From Gloeomargarita sp. SKYG116 (GTDB lineage: Bacteria > Cyanobacteriota > Cyanobacteriia > Gloeomargaritales > Gloeomargaritaceae), in the NCBI GenBank assembly GCA_025056115.1, contig JANWVM010000012.1, positions 1 to 58,504 on the forward strand: a DNA stretch of 58,504 nucleotides, given 5' to 3'. Positions 1-9,249 of this stretch are shown here, piece by piece. Both the position numbers and the translations under genes were made by a program. How positions within the stretch are numbered: the first letter of the stretch is position 1; every line of letters starts with the position of its first letter. A model generated the notes under the pieces. The model was not told where the DNA came from. It was given only the letters and a program-made list of their open reading frames with translations, and did no database searches.

Positions 1-94
1 TATCTATGGTTGTCAGCCCTTGGGTCGCAGGGCACGGCCCCGCCTCTGGGTTTTCTCTCCTCTCTCTGACAAACTAAGGCAGCTTAGCTATATA
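1..94 (+). repeat. MITE-like interspersed repeat, copy 1
   Basis: First of several related intergenic copies. The core reads TTGGGTCGCAGGGCACGGCC, followed by a pyrimidine-rich stretch, CTGACAAACTAAGGCAGC and the right end CTTAGCTATA. Clear relatives lie near 9.1, 17.2, 30.6, 43.8 and 51.9 kb, with derivatives elsewhere. The core contains a small GGGC-ACG-GCCC hairpin. No coding potential is apparent. The left end may continue beyond the window. Confidence 0.75.
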
Positions 95-190
95 GCTGAG
101 CACAGAATGTTTGACATGAGTGACGGCTGGAATCCCTGACCCGCCAACCCTAATTCCTTCCTGTCTGTCTGCGACAAACTGACTGTTTTT

Positions 191-254
191 AGCTATATAA
201 CTCAGCCACTTGCGTTGGTTAGAGGGACGAAAATCGTGGATGACTTAGCTGTAG
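191..254 (-). repeat. Core-deleted derivative of the MITE-like repeat
   Basis: Read on the minus strand this stretch has the left end AGCTAAGTCATC, then a GTCCCTCTAACCAACGCAAG segment and a TGGCT...ATATAGCT right end, as in copy 1. The GGGTCGCAGGGC core is missing. It faces copy 1, so the two could form a large inverted structure. Boundaries were judged by eye. Confidence 0.5.
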
Positions 255-282
255 GGGCGCAACGTGTAGGACGAGTAAACAT

Positions 283-1707
283 TTATGCCTGGGTTAAGGA
301 CAACGCTGCCTGCAATCGCGGTTGCACAAAACCTCGCCGCGCCAGGATTAACCAAGACTGCAGCAAATCTGGCCCCTGCAAGGTTCCCATGAGCGCCGCC
401 CGGAGTGTTTTCATCACTTGGACTTTTTTCACCCCACAGGTCTGCATGACCGTTTGCACTAGCGCCTGGGCCTCCTCTACTCGCTGCGGGTCACTCGTTG
501 CGAGAAATTGTCGCAGAATCTCCTGGCTCTGGGGTTGTTGCAATTGCGCTGTCGCTTCGTCGTCGTAACTCACCTGCTCGGTCATGTAGAAACGGGCAAG
601 GGCAACCCCATCTTTCAACGTGACCAAGCTGGGACCAATCAATGCCGCCACCTGCTCTAACCAGGGTTGGTCTCGTTCCGGCTCCACTGCATACCCCGCT
701 TCTTGCCAAAACGGCACCAGTTCGGCGACCAGTTGGGCCGGTGACATCTGGTGCAGGTAGTGGCTGTTAATCCAGTTCAACTTGTCCCAGTCGAATTTGC
801 TGCCTGCTTTGTTCACCCGTTCCAGGGAAAACAGGGGCACCATTTCCGGGAGCGTCAATAGCTCTTTGCCCTCCGGCGGCGACCAGCCCAGCAGAGCCAT
901 GTAATTCACCAGCGCCGGCGCGACGTACCCCATCTGCCGAAATTCAGAAATAGATGTCACCCCGTCCCGCTTGGATAACTTGCGTCCCTCGGAGTTGAGA
1001 ATCAATGGCGTGTGGGCAAAGGCAGGCATCGGTGCCCCTAGCGCTTCGTAAATCAAAATCTGCTTGGCGGTGTTGGCTAGGTGGTCTTCCCCCCGAATCA
1101 CATGGGTAATTTGCATGTCCACGTCATCCACCACCACCGCAAAGTTGTACAGGGGTTGGCCGTCTGCCCGCGCAATCACCATGTCGCCTCCTAGATCGGC
1201 ACCGCGCCAGCGCATTTCCCCCCGGATCAGGTCGTGCCAGACAATCTCCCGCTCGTCGTCAATCTTGAACCGGATCACGGGCTTGCGTCCCTGGGCTTGA
1301 AAGGCGGCTTCCTGCTCCGACGTCAGATGCCGGTGCTGGTTGTTGTAGCGGGGCGCGAGTTTCTGGGCTTCCTGGGCTGCCCGCATCGCCTCCAGTTCTT
1401 CCTCCGTTTCATAGCTCCGGTAGGCAAAGCCCTGGGCCAGAAGCTGGGCAATCACCTCCTGATACCGGTGCAACCGCTGCGTTTGCCAGATGGGGCCGAT
1501 GTCCCAGTCCAACCCCAGCCATTTCAACCCACTAATGATGTTTTCTGCAAATTCCGGTCGCGAGCGCTCCCGGTCCGTGTCCTCCATCCGCAGGATAAAT
1601 TCACCCCCGTGATGCCGGGCAAAGAGCCAGTTGAACAACGCCGTCCGCGCTGTACCAATATGCAAATTCCCCGTCGGACTCGGAGCAATCCGCACCCGCA
1701 CTGTCAC
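283..1707 (-). CDS. gltX: Glutamate-tRNA ligase
   Basis: Class I aminoacyl-tRNA synthetase that charges tRNA-Glu with glutamate in the cytoplasm; in cyanobacteria Glu-tRNA also feeds tetrapyrrole synthesis. The 474-residue protein has the usual GltX length. It shows the class I signature PSPTGNLHIGTARTALFNW (HIGT at residues 16-19) and the second motif KLSKR at 243-247, followed by the helical anticodon-binding half. The ATG start places the signature at the expected distance from the N-terminus. The gene stands alone on its strand, with the repeat region downstream and a divergent iron-transport gene upstream. Confidence 0.97.
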   Translation of the reverse strand: MTVRVRIAPSPTGNLHIGTARTALFNWLFARHHGGEFILRMEDTDRERSRPEFAENIISGLKWLGLDWDIGPIWQTQRLHRYQEVIAQLLAQGFAYRSYETEEELEAMRAAQEAQKLAPRYNNQHRHLTSEQEAAFQAQGRKPVIRFKIDDEREIVWHDLIRGEMRWRGADLGGDMVIARADGQPLYNFAVVVDDVDMQITHVIRGEDHLANTAKQILIYEALGAPMPAFAHTPLILNSEGRKLSKRDGVTSISEFRQMGYVAPALVNYMALLGWSPPEGKELLTLPEMVPLFSLERVNKAGSKFDWDKLNWINSHYLHQMSPAQLVAELVPFWQEAGYAVEPERDQPWLEQVAALIGPSLVTLKDGVALARFYMTEQVSYDDEATAQLQQPQSQEILRQFLATSDPQRVEEAQALVQTVMQTCGVKKVQVMKTLRAALMGTLQGPDLLQSWLILARRGFVQPRLQAALSLTQA

Positions 1708-1959
1708 TGCTGTCTCTCCCCAAACCGGTTGCCGATGATCTTATCGCACCCGCTGTTCCTTCGCTCCCCATCTGCAAGTGCTCATCAGTAAAGATGTGAA
1801 ATTTGTTGCTAACAGTAAACCACGCCAGCAACACGACTTCCGTTCTTACCGGCTTAGCCCGCTACCTGACATTACAAGATTGTGCAAAATGTTGCTATTT
1901 AGTCGCAGTAATCCTAAAATAGCACGGCGAAGGATGTTTGTTGGGAATTTTTAGCAACT

Positions 1960-3012
1960 ATGGGAATCTCACGGCGTGATGTGTTACTCGGTGGGGCGTC
2001 TCTGGTGACGGTGACTACAATCGGGCGCTTTACCGCCTACCAACCGGCGTTGGCCCAGCGAGGGGTCGTAAATGTCTATTCTTCGCGGCACTACGACAGC
2101 GATAAGGAGTTGTTCCGGCGGTTCACCCAGGCGACGGGAATTCGGGTGAATGTGTTGGAGGGCAAAGATGATGAGCTAATCGAGCGGATTCGCAGCGAGG
2201 GACGCAATTCGCCGGCGGATGTGTTGTTTACCGTAGATGCGGGGCGTCTGTGGCGAGCGCAGCAGGCGGGCTTGTTCCGTCCGGTGGATTCTCCCATCTT
2301 GACCCGTTCGATTCCGGCGTCGTTGCGGGAACCGGGGAACCACTGGTTTGGGTTTACGCGGCGGGCACGGGTGATTATGTACAACAAAGACCGGGTGAAA
2401 CCGGGGGATATTACCACCTACGAAGAACTGGCTGACCCACGCTGGCGGGGGCAAGTGTTAATCCGTTCGTCCCGGAATATCTACAACCAGTCGCTAGTGG
2501 GCGCTTTAATCCGGCACCTGGGCCAAGCGCGTACCGAACGCTGGGCGAGGGGAATTGCCGACAACCTGGCACGACCACCCCAAGGGGGCGATACGGACCA
2601 AATCCGGGCGGCGGCGGCTGGTGTGGGGGCGCTGGCGGTCAGTAACACCTACTACCTGATTCGCCTGCTCAAGTCCCAGAATCCCGCCGACCGGGAAGCC
2701 GGACAAAAGATGGGCATTATTTTCCCGAACCAAAACTCCTGGGGAACGCACGTGAATATCAGCGGCGCAGGCGTGATTGTCAGTGCCCCGAATAGTCGGA
2801 ATGCCGTGCGGTTTTTGGAATTTCTGGCGTCGCGGGAGGCCCAAGACGTGCTGGCACGGGGGAATAATGAGTATCCGGCGGTAGCGGGTGTGCCGATTGA
2901 TCCCGTCCTGGCAAGCTTTGGGACCTTTAAGCAAGACCCGATCAACGCCAGCGTCTTTGGCCGCAACAACGAATTGGCGCTGAAAATTACGGACCGGGCG
3001 GGCTGGGCTTAA
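1960..3012 (+). CDS. futA: Ferric iron ABC transporter substrate-binding protein (FutA/IdiA type)
   Basis: Periplasmic (or thylakoid-lumen) binding protein delivering Fe3+ to a FutBC-type importer, or IdiA-like protection of photosystem II under iron stress. The 350-residue protein begins MGISRRDVLLGGASL, a twin-arginine signal ending near ALAQR. The mature part opens VVNVYSSRHYDSDKELFRRF, the fold start of the FutA family with its ligand-region tyrosines, and continues with DVLFTVDAGRLWRAQQAGL. Permease and ATPase genes are not adjacent. No convincing Fur box was seen upstream, and the ribosome-binding site is weak. Confidence 0.9.
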   Translation: MGISRRDVLLGGASLVTVTTIGRFTAYQPALAQRGVVNVYSSRHYDSDKELFRRFTQATGIRVNVLEGKDDELIERIRSEGRNSPADVLFTVDAGRLWRAQQAGLFRPVDSPILTRSIPASLREPGNHWFGFTRRARVIMYNKDRVKPGDITTYEELADPRWRGQVLIRSSRNIYNQSLVGALIRHLGQARTERWARGIADNLARPPQGGDTDQIRAAAAGVGALAVSNTYYLIRLLKSQNPADREAGQKMGIIFPNQNSWGTHVNISGAGVIVSAPNSRNAVRFLEFLASREAQDVLARGNNEYPAVAGVPIDPVLASFGTFKQDPINASVFGRNNELALKITDRAGWA

Positions 3013-3080
3013 CCGGGGGCGACCCATCAGGTGCGGTCAAGATATATATTGAATCTACGTATTCCTCTGATGGGTTGGCC

Positions 3081-5252
3081 ATGAAACTGTTGGACCCGCT
3101 CACGACCATTCGCGACCGTTTGCCCAACGTTTTACAGCCTTTGGCCACGCTGGCGTTTAACTACTGGTGGACGTGGTCGGGTCAGCAGTTACGGTTGTTC
3201 GCACCGATTGACCAGCAACTGTGGGAGGCATGCCACCACAATCCAGTGCTGTTTTTGCAGAAGGTGAGCCAGGAGCGGCTAGACGAAGCGGCCACGGACC
3301 CCGATTACGTGCAGTTGGTGCAAAACTTGGCGGCTCGCTTTGAAGCCTATATGCAGCCCCGCATCTGTCCCCTGGCGCCCCACATTACGCCGCAGCAACC
3401 GGTGGCCTATTTCTGCGCGGAGTTTGGCATTCATGAATCTCTACCGATCTACGCCGGCGGCCTGGGTGTCTTGGCGGGAGACCATCTGAAATCGGCGTCG
3501 GATATGGGCTTGCCGATGGTGGGGATTGGGTTGCTCTACCGCCAGGGCTATTTCCGGCAACGGCTGAATCGCCAGGGCTGGCAAGAGGACTACTACGTGG
3601 ATAACCAGTTCCAGGAAATGCCCTTGGAATTGGTGCGGGAACCAGATGGACGCCCCTTGACGGTGATGGTGGAGGTGCGCGGACGGCACGTGGTGGCCCA
3701 GGTCTGGCGGGTGCGGGTCGGGCGCTCGGATTTGTACTTGATGGATTCGGACGTGCTAGTGAATGACCCGATTGACCGCTGGTTGACAGCCCATCTGTAC
3801 GGAGGCAATCAGGAGACGCGCATTGCCCAGGAAATTTTGCTAGGGATTGGCGGGGTGCGCCTGCTGGACAAGCTGGGGTTGCAGCCAGCGGTCTATCACC
3901 TGAACGAGGGTCATGCGGCATTTGCCCTGCTGGAACTGGCGCGGTTGGAGATGCAACGCACAGGACAATCGTTCTATGCGGTGGAAGACCGGGTGCGGCA
4001 AAAGTCCGTGTTTACGACCCATACGCCGGTGCCCGCTGGTCACGACGCCTTTTCGCCCGATTTGATGGATTCGTTTTTTGCCACCTACTGGCCCCAGTTA
4101 CACCTGTCGCGGGAGCAGTTTTTGGCGTTAGGGGCGCGGCGGTTGGGCGACCCGTGGGAGCCGTTTAACATGACGGTGCTGGCGTTGCGCTTGACGCGGG
4201 CGGCCAATGGGGTGAGCCAGTTGCATGGGGAAGTGTCGCGCCAGATGTGGTCCATCCTTTATCCCGACCGGCCGGTGGAGCAGGTGCCCATCGGTGCGAT
4301 TACCAACGGGGTGCATGCCCCGACCTGGACCGCGCCCTTGTTTGGCGACCTATTCCGCACCTATGTCCATCCCGAATGGGAAGCCCATGTGACGGAGCCA
4401 GAAATCTGGGAGCGGGTCGAGCAGATTCCCGATGCGGAACTCTGGCAACGGCACCAACTGCTGAAGCAACGGTTGATTAGCTACACCCGCAGCCGCTTGT
4501 TTGCCAGTCGCCAGCAACGGGGAGAGCCGCTGGAACAATTAGAGGCGATTGCCCACTGGCTGGACCCCCAAGCGTTGACGATTGGGTTTGCCCGTCGCTT
4601 TAGTGCCTACAAACGGGCCTATCTCATCATTCGCGACCCCGACCGGGCCAAGCGCATCCTGACCAATCCCGAACGACCGGTGCAGTTGATTTTTGCCGGC
4701 AAGGCCCACCCCGCCGATGAAGAGGGCAAGCGGATTATCCAACGATTGCTGGAGTGGTGCCGCGACCCGGACCTGCAAAAGCGGGTGGCCTTCATCGAGG
4801 ACTACGATATGCACACGGCCCGCTGTTTGATCCAGGGAGTGGACCTGTGGCTGAACAATCCCCGGCGGCCTTTAGAAGCATCGGGCACCAGCGGTCAGAA
4901 GGTGTGTTTCAATGGCGGGATCAATTTCAGCGTGCTGGATGGCTGGTGGTGCGAGGGCTACGTGCCGGGGGTCAACGGCTGGGCCATCGGCGAGGACTTG
5001 CACACCAGCAATCAGGAATTGCAGGACAAGCAAGACAGCGAATCCCTGTATCACCTGCTCGAGACAGAAATTGTCCCCATGTACTACGAGCGGGACGAAG
5101 CGGGATTACCCCGGCGGTGGATCCAGCGCATGAAGGCGTCCATCCGTACTAATGCGCCCCGTTTCAATACCGACCGCATGGTGCGGGACTACATCCAGTA
5201 CATTTATGCCCCCAGCCGAGAACTAGCCGTCAGCGGGTCATGGCGCGGGTAG
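3081..5252 (+). CDS. glgP: Alpha-glucan (glycogen) phosphorylase
   Basis: Releases glucose-1-phosphate from glycogen or maltodextrin using pyridoxal phosphate. The 723-residue protein belongs to the shorter alpha-glucan phosphorylase branch. Visible landmarks are the N-terminal YFCAEFGIHESLPIYAGGLG segment, NEGHAAFALLE, and the cofactor-binding EASGTSGQK motif with Lys607, followed by FNGGINFSVLDGWW. The ATG at 3081 is preferred to the in-frame TTG at 3075. The 3' end overlaps tab2 by 13 bp, so the two are probably co-transcribed. Confidence 0.93.
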   Translation: MKLLDPLTTIRDRLPNVLQPLATLAFNYWWTWSGQQLRLFAPIDQQLWEACHHNPVLFLQKVSQERLDEAATDPDYVQLVQNLAARFEAYMQPRICPLAPHITPQQPVAYFCAEFGIHESLPIYAGGLGVLAGDHLKSASDMGLPMVGIGLLYRQGYFRQRLNRQGWQEDYYVDNQFQEMPLELVREPDGRPLTVMVEVRGRHVVAQVWRVRVGRSDLYLMDSDVLVNDPIDRWLTAHLYGGNQETRIAQEILLGIGGVRLLDKLGLQPAVYHLNEGHAAFALLELARLEMQRTGQSFYAVEDRVRQKSVFTTHTPVPAGHDAFSPDLMDSFFATYWPQLHLSREQFLALGARRLGDPWEPFNMTVLALRLTRAANGVSQLHGEVSRQMWSILYPDRPVEQVPIGAITNGVHAPTWTAPLFGDLFRTYVHPEWEAHVTEPEIWERVEQIPDAELWQRHQLLKQRLISYTRSRLFASRQQRGEPLEQLEAIAHWLDPQALTIGFARRFSAYKRAYLIIRDPDRAKRILTNPERPVQLIFAGKAHPADEEGKRIIQRLLEWCRDPDLQKRVAFIEDYDMHTARCLIQGVDLWLNNPRRPLEASGTSGQKVCFNGGINFSVLDGWWCEGYVPGVNGWAIGEDLHTSNQELQDKQDSESLYHLLETEIVPMYYERDEAGLPRRWIQRMKASIRTNAPRFNTDRMVRDYIQYIYAPSRELAVSGSWRG

Positions 5253-6055
5253 TGTGGGAGGTGGATTTTTACACCCGCCCGGTGGTGGACGACCAGGGTA
5301 AAAAACTCTGGGAACTGTTGTTGTGCGACCCCCAAGGGAAAAACCAAGTAGCCCAAACTTGTCCCCCCGACCAGGTGAATAGTCAATGGCTGCGAGAAAC
5401 GCTGGCATCTCCGGTGCAGCAGCACGGCATTACCCATCTCCGGAGTTTCCGGGCGCCGATGTTGCCCATGCTCCAGCGGGCCTGTGAACCGCTGCAGGTG
5501 ACAGTACTCCCCAGCCGGCGCGTTGTCGCGTTAGCTCACTGGTTGCAGGAACGCTGGCGTCACGTTTACAGCCAGATGCCCGGTTTCCAACCACTGGCGA
5601 CGCCACCCCCACCCGCTGGCATTACGGCTGCGCCCCAACCATTGCCAGAAGCGCTGCGCGGCCAGAAGTGGGCCTGGGCGACCTTGTTGTGGGGGGATAT
5701 TCGCCGGGAAGCGCACGCGTGGGCGGATTTTGGCGAATTGCTGCCGCTGCAGTACATCCACTTGCCGGATAAAACAGTGATTCCCGGCATTGTGATCTAT
5801 TCCCAGCGAGCGACGGCGCTAGCGGCCTGGATGAGTGGGCTGGAACTGGCGGAGGTGCAGGTGACGGGAGACCAGGTGGTGCTCCTGAGCGGCCTGGACG
5901 AGCGGTGGTTGTTTGCAGCCAGAGCCAGCGGCGGCCCTGCATTTCAGACCCAGCAACAGCAAGCCCAGGGGGTGCATTTCCTGGCGGTGCAATCCCATCC
6001 CGAAGCCGAGCGGTTGGCGGGTTTCTGGTTGATGCAAACGCTGGCGCTGTGGTGA
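5240..6055 (+). CDS. Tab2/Atab2-like RNA-binding protein
   Basis: The 271-residue protein has the family start VWEVDFYTRPV..DDQGKKLWELLLCD and a C-terminus ending near FWLMQTLALW. In Chlamydomonas and Arabidopsis, Tab2/Atab2 bind psaB leader RNA and are needed for translation of photosystem proteins. The cyanobacterial role is inferred from this homology. The gene overlaps glgP by 13 bp and ends 1 bp from the convergent TpsB gene, so no independent terminator fits here. Confidence 0.85.
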   Translation: MARVVWEVDFYTRPVVDDQGKKLWELLLCDPQGKNQVAQTCPPDQVNSQWLRETLASPVQQHGITHLRSFRAPMLPMLQRACEPLQVTVLPSRRVVALAHWLQERWRHVYSQMPGFQPLATPPPPAGITAAPQPLPEALRGQKWAWATLLWGDIRREAHAWADFGELLPLQYIHLPDKTVIPGIVIYSQRATALAAWMSGLELAEVQVTGDQVVLLSGLDERWLFAARASGGPAFQTQQQQAQGVHFLAVQSHPEAERLAGFWLMQTLALW

Positions 6056-6056
6056 C

Positions 6057-7904
6057 CTAGAAGGCCCGGTAGTTCAAGTTGAAATAAATGCCGTAGTCTT
6101 GGGCGTCTCGGCCCCGGTCGCGGTTGTAAATCAGGGGTGCACCGGCGTCAAGGCGAATGTCCAAGCCCGGCACCGGGTTCCACAAAAACCCCATCCCGAT
6201 CCCAGCGAGGGTATTGGGCGTGATGAGGGGATTGGGGTTGGCCCGGTTATTCCACACCCGCCCAAATTCAATGAATGGCGCCAATTGGAAAAACACCCTG
6301 CCGTTGATGTCACGGGCCGCCGGAATGCGCGATTCCACCGAAATGCGAAAACCGTTATCCCCTGCCCGCGCATTTTGCCGGTAACCCCGTACTGATTGGG
6401 CGCCGCCAATCACGAACTGTTGCTGGGCCAGTAAGGGATTTGCTGCCAGTTGCACATCTCCCCGGATGATGAGCAGAAAGTCATTGCCCAGGTTTTGCAC
6501 CCGTTGACCTTGCCCCTGAAAGCTGAAAAACCGACCGTCGGGAATGACCTTGCCGGGGATGGGACCATCGGGGTTATCAGTTGCGCCCAAAATAGGGAGG
6601 CCCCAATTGAACTGTCCTAGCGCCAGCCACGCGCCCGTGCCATCTCGATAGAGATAGTCCACGCCAAATTTCAACACACTAGTGCGACTAATCCCCTGGT
6701 CATCTGGCCCTAGCCCAAACGGCGTCGGCCCGGCGAAGGTAAAGGTCTGGGATTGTTGCCAGGTGAATGCTGTTGACAAGGCCAACTCTTGCCGGATGCT
6801 GCGAATAATGGGTTGCCGGAAACTCAACTCGTACAACTGGGACTCGCCGCTGATGTTCAACGCTGCAAAGTCTTTATCGGTGATCTGGTTATTGGTCACC
6901 ACTGCTCGAAACTGTAATGTTCCCTCCATCGGGTTGATGGGGACCCGGTAGGTAAAGGTGTACTCGTTTAGGGCGGCCCGCTGCCAATCGGTGAAATTCA
7001 ACCCCACGGCATAGGAACCAAAAATCTCGTCGCCCCGGCCACTCAAGTTCTGATAGCCCAGGGAAAGATAACCACGTTGAGGAGCAATACTCGGCGGTAC
7101 GTAATTATCAATCCCAAACGCCATCACCAACGGCTGGGAGTCCTCTTGCACCCGCACCACCAGAATACTTTCACCCGGTTTTTCTCCTGGTCGCAGGCTG
7201 GCTTCGATGTTTTCCAAAAAGGGCGAGGCTTTGAGCAATCGCAGTTGGTCCTCTAGCGCATTGGCGTTTAAGGGCGCTCTGGCCGCCAATTGCAACCGGT
7301 CGCGAATGTAGCTGGTAAACAAGCGGCGGTTGCCCGTGATTTGGATGTCGGTGAGGCGACCCTCGATCACTTCAATTCGCAAACGCCCTGTGGGGATTGT
7401 CTCCGGCGCAATGACCGCCCGAGAAGTGATAAAACCCCGGTCCACATAAAACCTGGTGATGGCATCCGCCACGTCCTGCACCTGCCGGAGCATCACTTGC
7501 CGAAACAACACCGGTTCGATGAAACGCTGGATGTCCTTGGGGGAAAGAATCGTACTGCCCACCACCTCGAGGGATTCCACCACTACCACTAGATTGGGGT
7601 CAATGGGAGGTGTGCCTGGTGTAACGGTTGGTTCCGGGCGGGGCGTCGCTGGTGGTAACGGTTGAACTGGTTGGGGTGGGGTCAACGGTTGGCGGGTTGG
7701 GTCGGGCGGGACTTGGCTCAACGCCGGCAGTGTATTTGTGAATAGCTGGTGTGCTCCCTTATCGCTGGTTGCCGGCTGCTCATCCATCAATACCGGTAAG
7801 TGGCCCCTCTTGACACCGAGCGGTAGTGCCTGCGCTCCACCGACCCACAGCGTCACTGATAAACTTGATAGGCCAACCCCACACCACCACCGTTGCTTGG
7901 CCAT
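6057..7904 (-). CDS. TpsB/FhaC-family outer-membrane transporter (ShlB type)
   Basis: Outer-membrane component of two-partner secretion, or a related outer-membrane exporter. The 615-residue protein has a signal peptide (MAKQRWWCGVGLSSLSVTLW, cleavage near AQA) and a proline-rich linker at about 65-105. POTRA-like domains follow from VVVVESLEVVGSTILSPKDI, with IEVIEGRLTDIQITGNRRL. A C-terminal 16-strand barrel carries the VRGY motif and ends in aromatic F (YRAF). No TpsA-like substrate gene is visible nearby. A second paralogue lies at 56459-58150. Confidence 0.88.
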   Translation of the reverse strand: MAKQRWWCGVGLSSLSVTLWVGGAQALPLGVKRGHLPVLMDEQPATSDKGAHQLFTNTLPALSQVPPDPTRQPLTPPQPVQPLPPATPRPEPTVTPGTPPIDPNLVVVVESLEVVGSTILSPKDIQRFIEPVLFRQVMLRQVQDVADAITRFYVDRGFITSRAVIAPETIPTGRLRIEVIEGRLTDIQITGNRRLFTSYIRDRLQLAARAPLNANALEDQLRLLKASPFLENIEASLRPGEKPGESILVVRVQEDSQPLVMAFGIDNYVPPSIAPQRGYLSLGYQNLSGRGDEIFGSYAVGLNFTDWQRAALNEYTFTYRVPINPMEGTLQFRAVVTNNQITDKDFAALNISGESQLYELSFRQPIIRSIRQELALSTAFTWQQSQTFTFAGPTPFGLGPDDQGISRTSVLKFGVDYLYRDGTGAWLALGQFNWGLPILGATDNPDGPIPGKVIPDGRFFSFQGQGQRVQNLGNDFLLIIRGDVQLAANPLLAQQQFVIGGAQSVRGYRQNARAGDNGFRISVESRIPAARDINGRVFFQLAPFIEFGRVWNNRANPNPLITPNTLAGIGMGFLWNPVPGLDIRLDAGAPLIYNRDRGRDAQDYGIYFNLNYRAF

Positions 7905-7969
7905 GATTGTTATGACTAAAAAATCAATTTAACCCCTATAAAACTCGCTTTGGCTACCGATGTCAATAT

Positions 7970-9043
7970 CTAAGCCGGGTGGTAATAAAACGCCACAGCC
8001 ATCACGACGTAACTCGCTAGGAGCAAGCTGCCTTCTAACCAATTCGAACGGCCGTCTAAACTAATCATATTCGCCACGGTTACCGCCAGCGCTACTGCCA
8101 CCACTTCAAACAAATTGAAATGCAAATCCATGGGCTGCCCCCACATCTTGCCGACGATGACTAGCACCGGCGTCACCAATAAAGCCACTAAGGCGCTCGA
8201 ACCCATCGCCACCGAAATGGCTAAATCCATGTTATTTTTCATCGCCACGTTGACGGCTGTTACGTATTCCGCCGCACCCCCCAACAAGGGCAACAAAATC
8301 ACCCCAGTAAACAAAGGCGTTAGTCCCAATTTTTCGGTGGCTTTTTCAATCACGCCCACAAAAATTTCCGACTCGACCGCCACTCCCACCGTCGCTGCTG
8401 CCAGCACCCCCAGCCACAGCCACACATTCGGTTTTTCATGGGTTTCTCCGAGTTCGGCGACCCCTACATCATAGAGGTAACTGTGGGTCTTTAGGGAAAA
8501 TAACAAGGTCAATCCATAAACCGCCATCAACACTGCCGCCACCACAACCGATAAATTCTCGATGGCATTGGGAGCGATTTCCCGTCCCTCAACCGTGTTG
8601 GTCAGCAACGTCGGCAAAAAAATAGCCACCACCGCCAGCGTCATAGACGGCGCGTTCACCTGGGGAACAATCGCTTGAAACCGTTGCTCTTTGTGCCGCA
8701 ATCCCCCCAGTAGCATGGCTAACCCCAATACCAGCAACAGATTGGCCACCACCGTCCCCGTAATACTGGCTTTGACTACCTCCACCAGTCCCGCCCGCAA
8801 CGTCACCAGCGCCAGGATCAGTTCGGTGGCATTGCCAAAGACTGCATTCAATAGCCCGCCAATCGTCGGCCCTGTCAGCACCGCCAGTTCCTCCGTCGCC
8901 GTACTCAGCCAGATCGCCAGGGGGACAATAGCTAGGCCTGCCGTCAAGCACACCAGTAATTCATCTGCCTGCCATGCCACCGCCATCCACGAGAGCGGCA
9001 GAAACACCAGCAAACCTAAGCCGATTTTTTGCTTGAGGGTCAT
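7970..9043 (-). CDS. Calcium/proton antiporter (CaCA/CAX family)
   Basis: Membrane antiporter exporting Ca2+ in exchange for H+. The 357-residue protein shows the two CAX signature repeats: GNATELILALVTLRAG in the N-terminal half and GGAAEYVTAVNVAMKNN in the C-terminal half. There are about ten hydrophobic segments and a short acidic central loop. The start at 9043 (MTLKQKIG) matches the usual short N-terminus better than the ATG 30 bases upstream. Neither start has a strong ribosome-binding site. A repeat copy fills the upstream gap. Confidence 0.92.
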   Translation of the reverse strand: MTLKQKIGLGLLVFLPLSWMAVAWQADELLVCLTAGLAIVPLAIWLSTATEELAVLTGPTIGGLLNAVFGNATELILALVTLRAGLVEVVKASITGTVVANLLLVLGLAMLLGGLRHKEQRFQAIVPQVNAPSMTLAVVAIFLPTLLTNTVEGREIAPNAIENLSVVVAAVLMAVYGLTLLFSLKTHSYLYDVGVAELGETHEKPNVWLWLGVLAAATVGVAVESEIFVGVIEKATEKLGLTPLFTGVILLPLLGGAAEYVTAVNVAMKNNMDLAISVAMGSSALVALLVTPVLVIVGKMWGQPMDLHFNLFEVVAVALAVTVANMISLDGRSNWLEGSLLLASYVVMAVAFYYHPA

Positions 9044-9091
9044 AGGGGGATACCAGCAGGTTGCCCTCATCATACCAGGTTGAGCTAGCGC

Positions 9092-9200
9092 CGTAGCTCA
9101 GTCATCCCTACTGTCATTCCTTGAGTCCCAAGGTGCAGACCCGTTCCTCGTTTTCCTGTCCCTATCCATAACAAATGGGAGTGGCCGGGTTTTTCTAGCA
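9092..9200 (+). repeat. MITE-like interspersed repeat, copy 2 (diverged)
   Basis: Recognisable left end GTAGCTCAGTCATC, core CTTGAGTCCCAAGGTGCAGA followed by CCCGTTCC, then GTTTTCCTGTCCCTATC, ACAAATGGGAGTGGC and a right end containing CTAGC. The order of segments matches copy 1. It lies in the divergent gap between the antiporter and the FHA-kinase genes. Confidence 0.6.
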
Positions 9201-9249
9201 GTCATCAGGGCAGTGGTCAAGCTAAATTGAAAGCAATCAGCCCGGGGGA

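Noticed and set aside
1860-1959. Fur box upstream of the iron-binding protein gene
   Set aside because: The AT-rich TTGCTATTT-like sequence does not match the 19-bp Fur consensus well enough to report.
7970-9043. Ca2+/H+ antiporter as part of an intracellular carbonate-forming (calcyanin) locus
   Set aside because: No calcyanin-like glycine-zipper gene lies next to it. Neighbours are a TpsB transporter and a kinase, so the link would be speculation.
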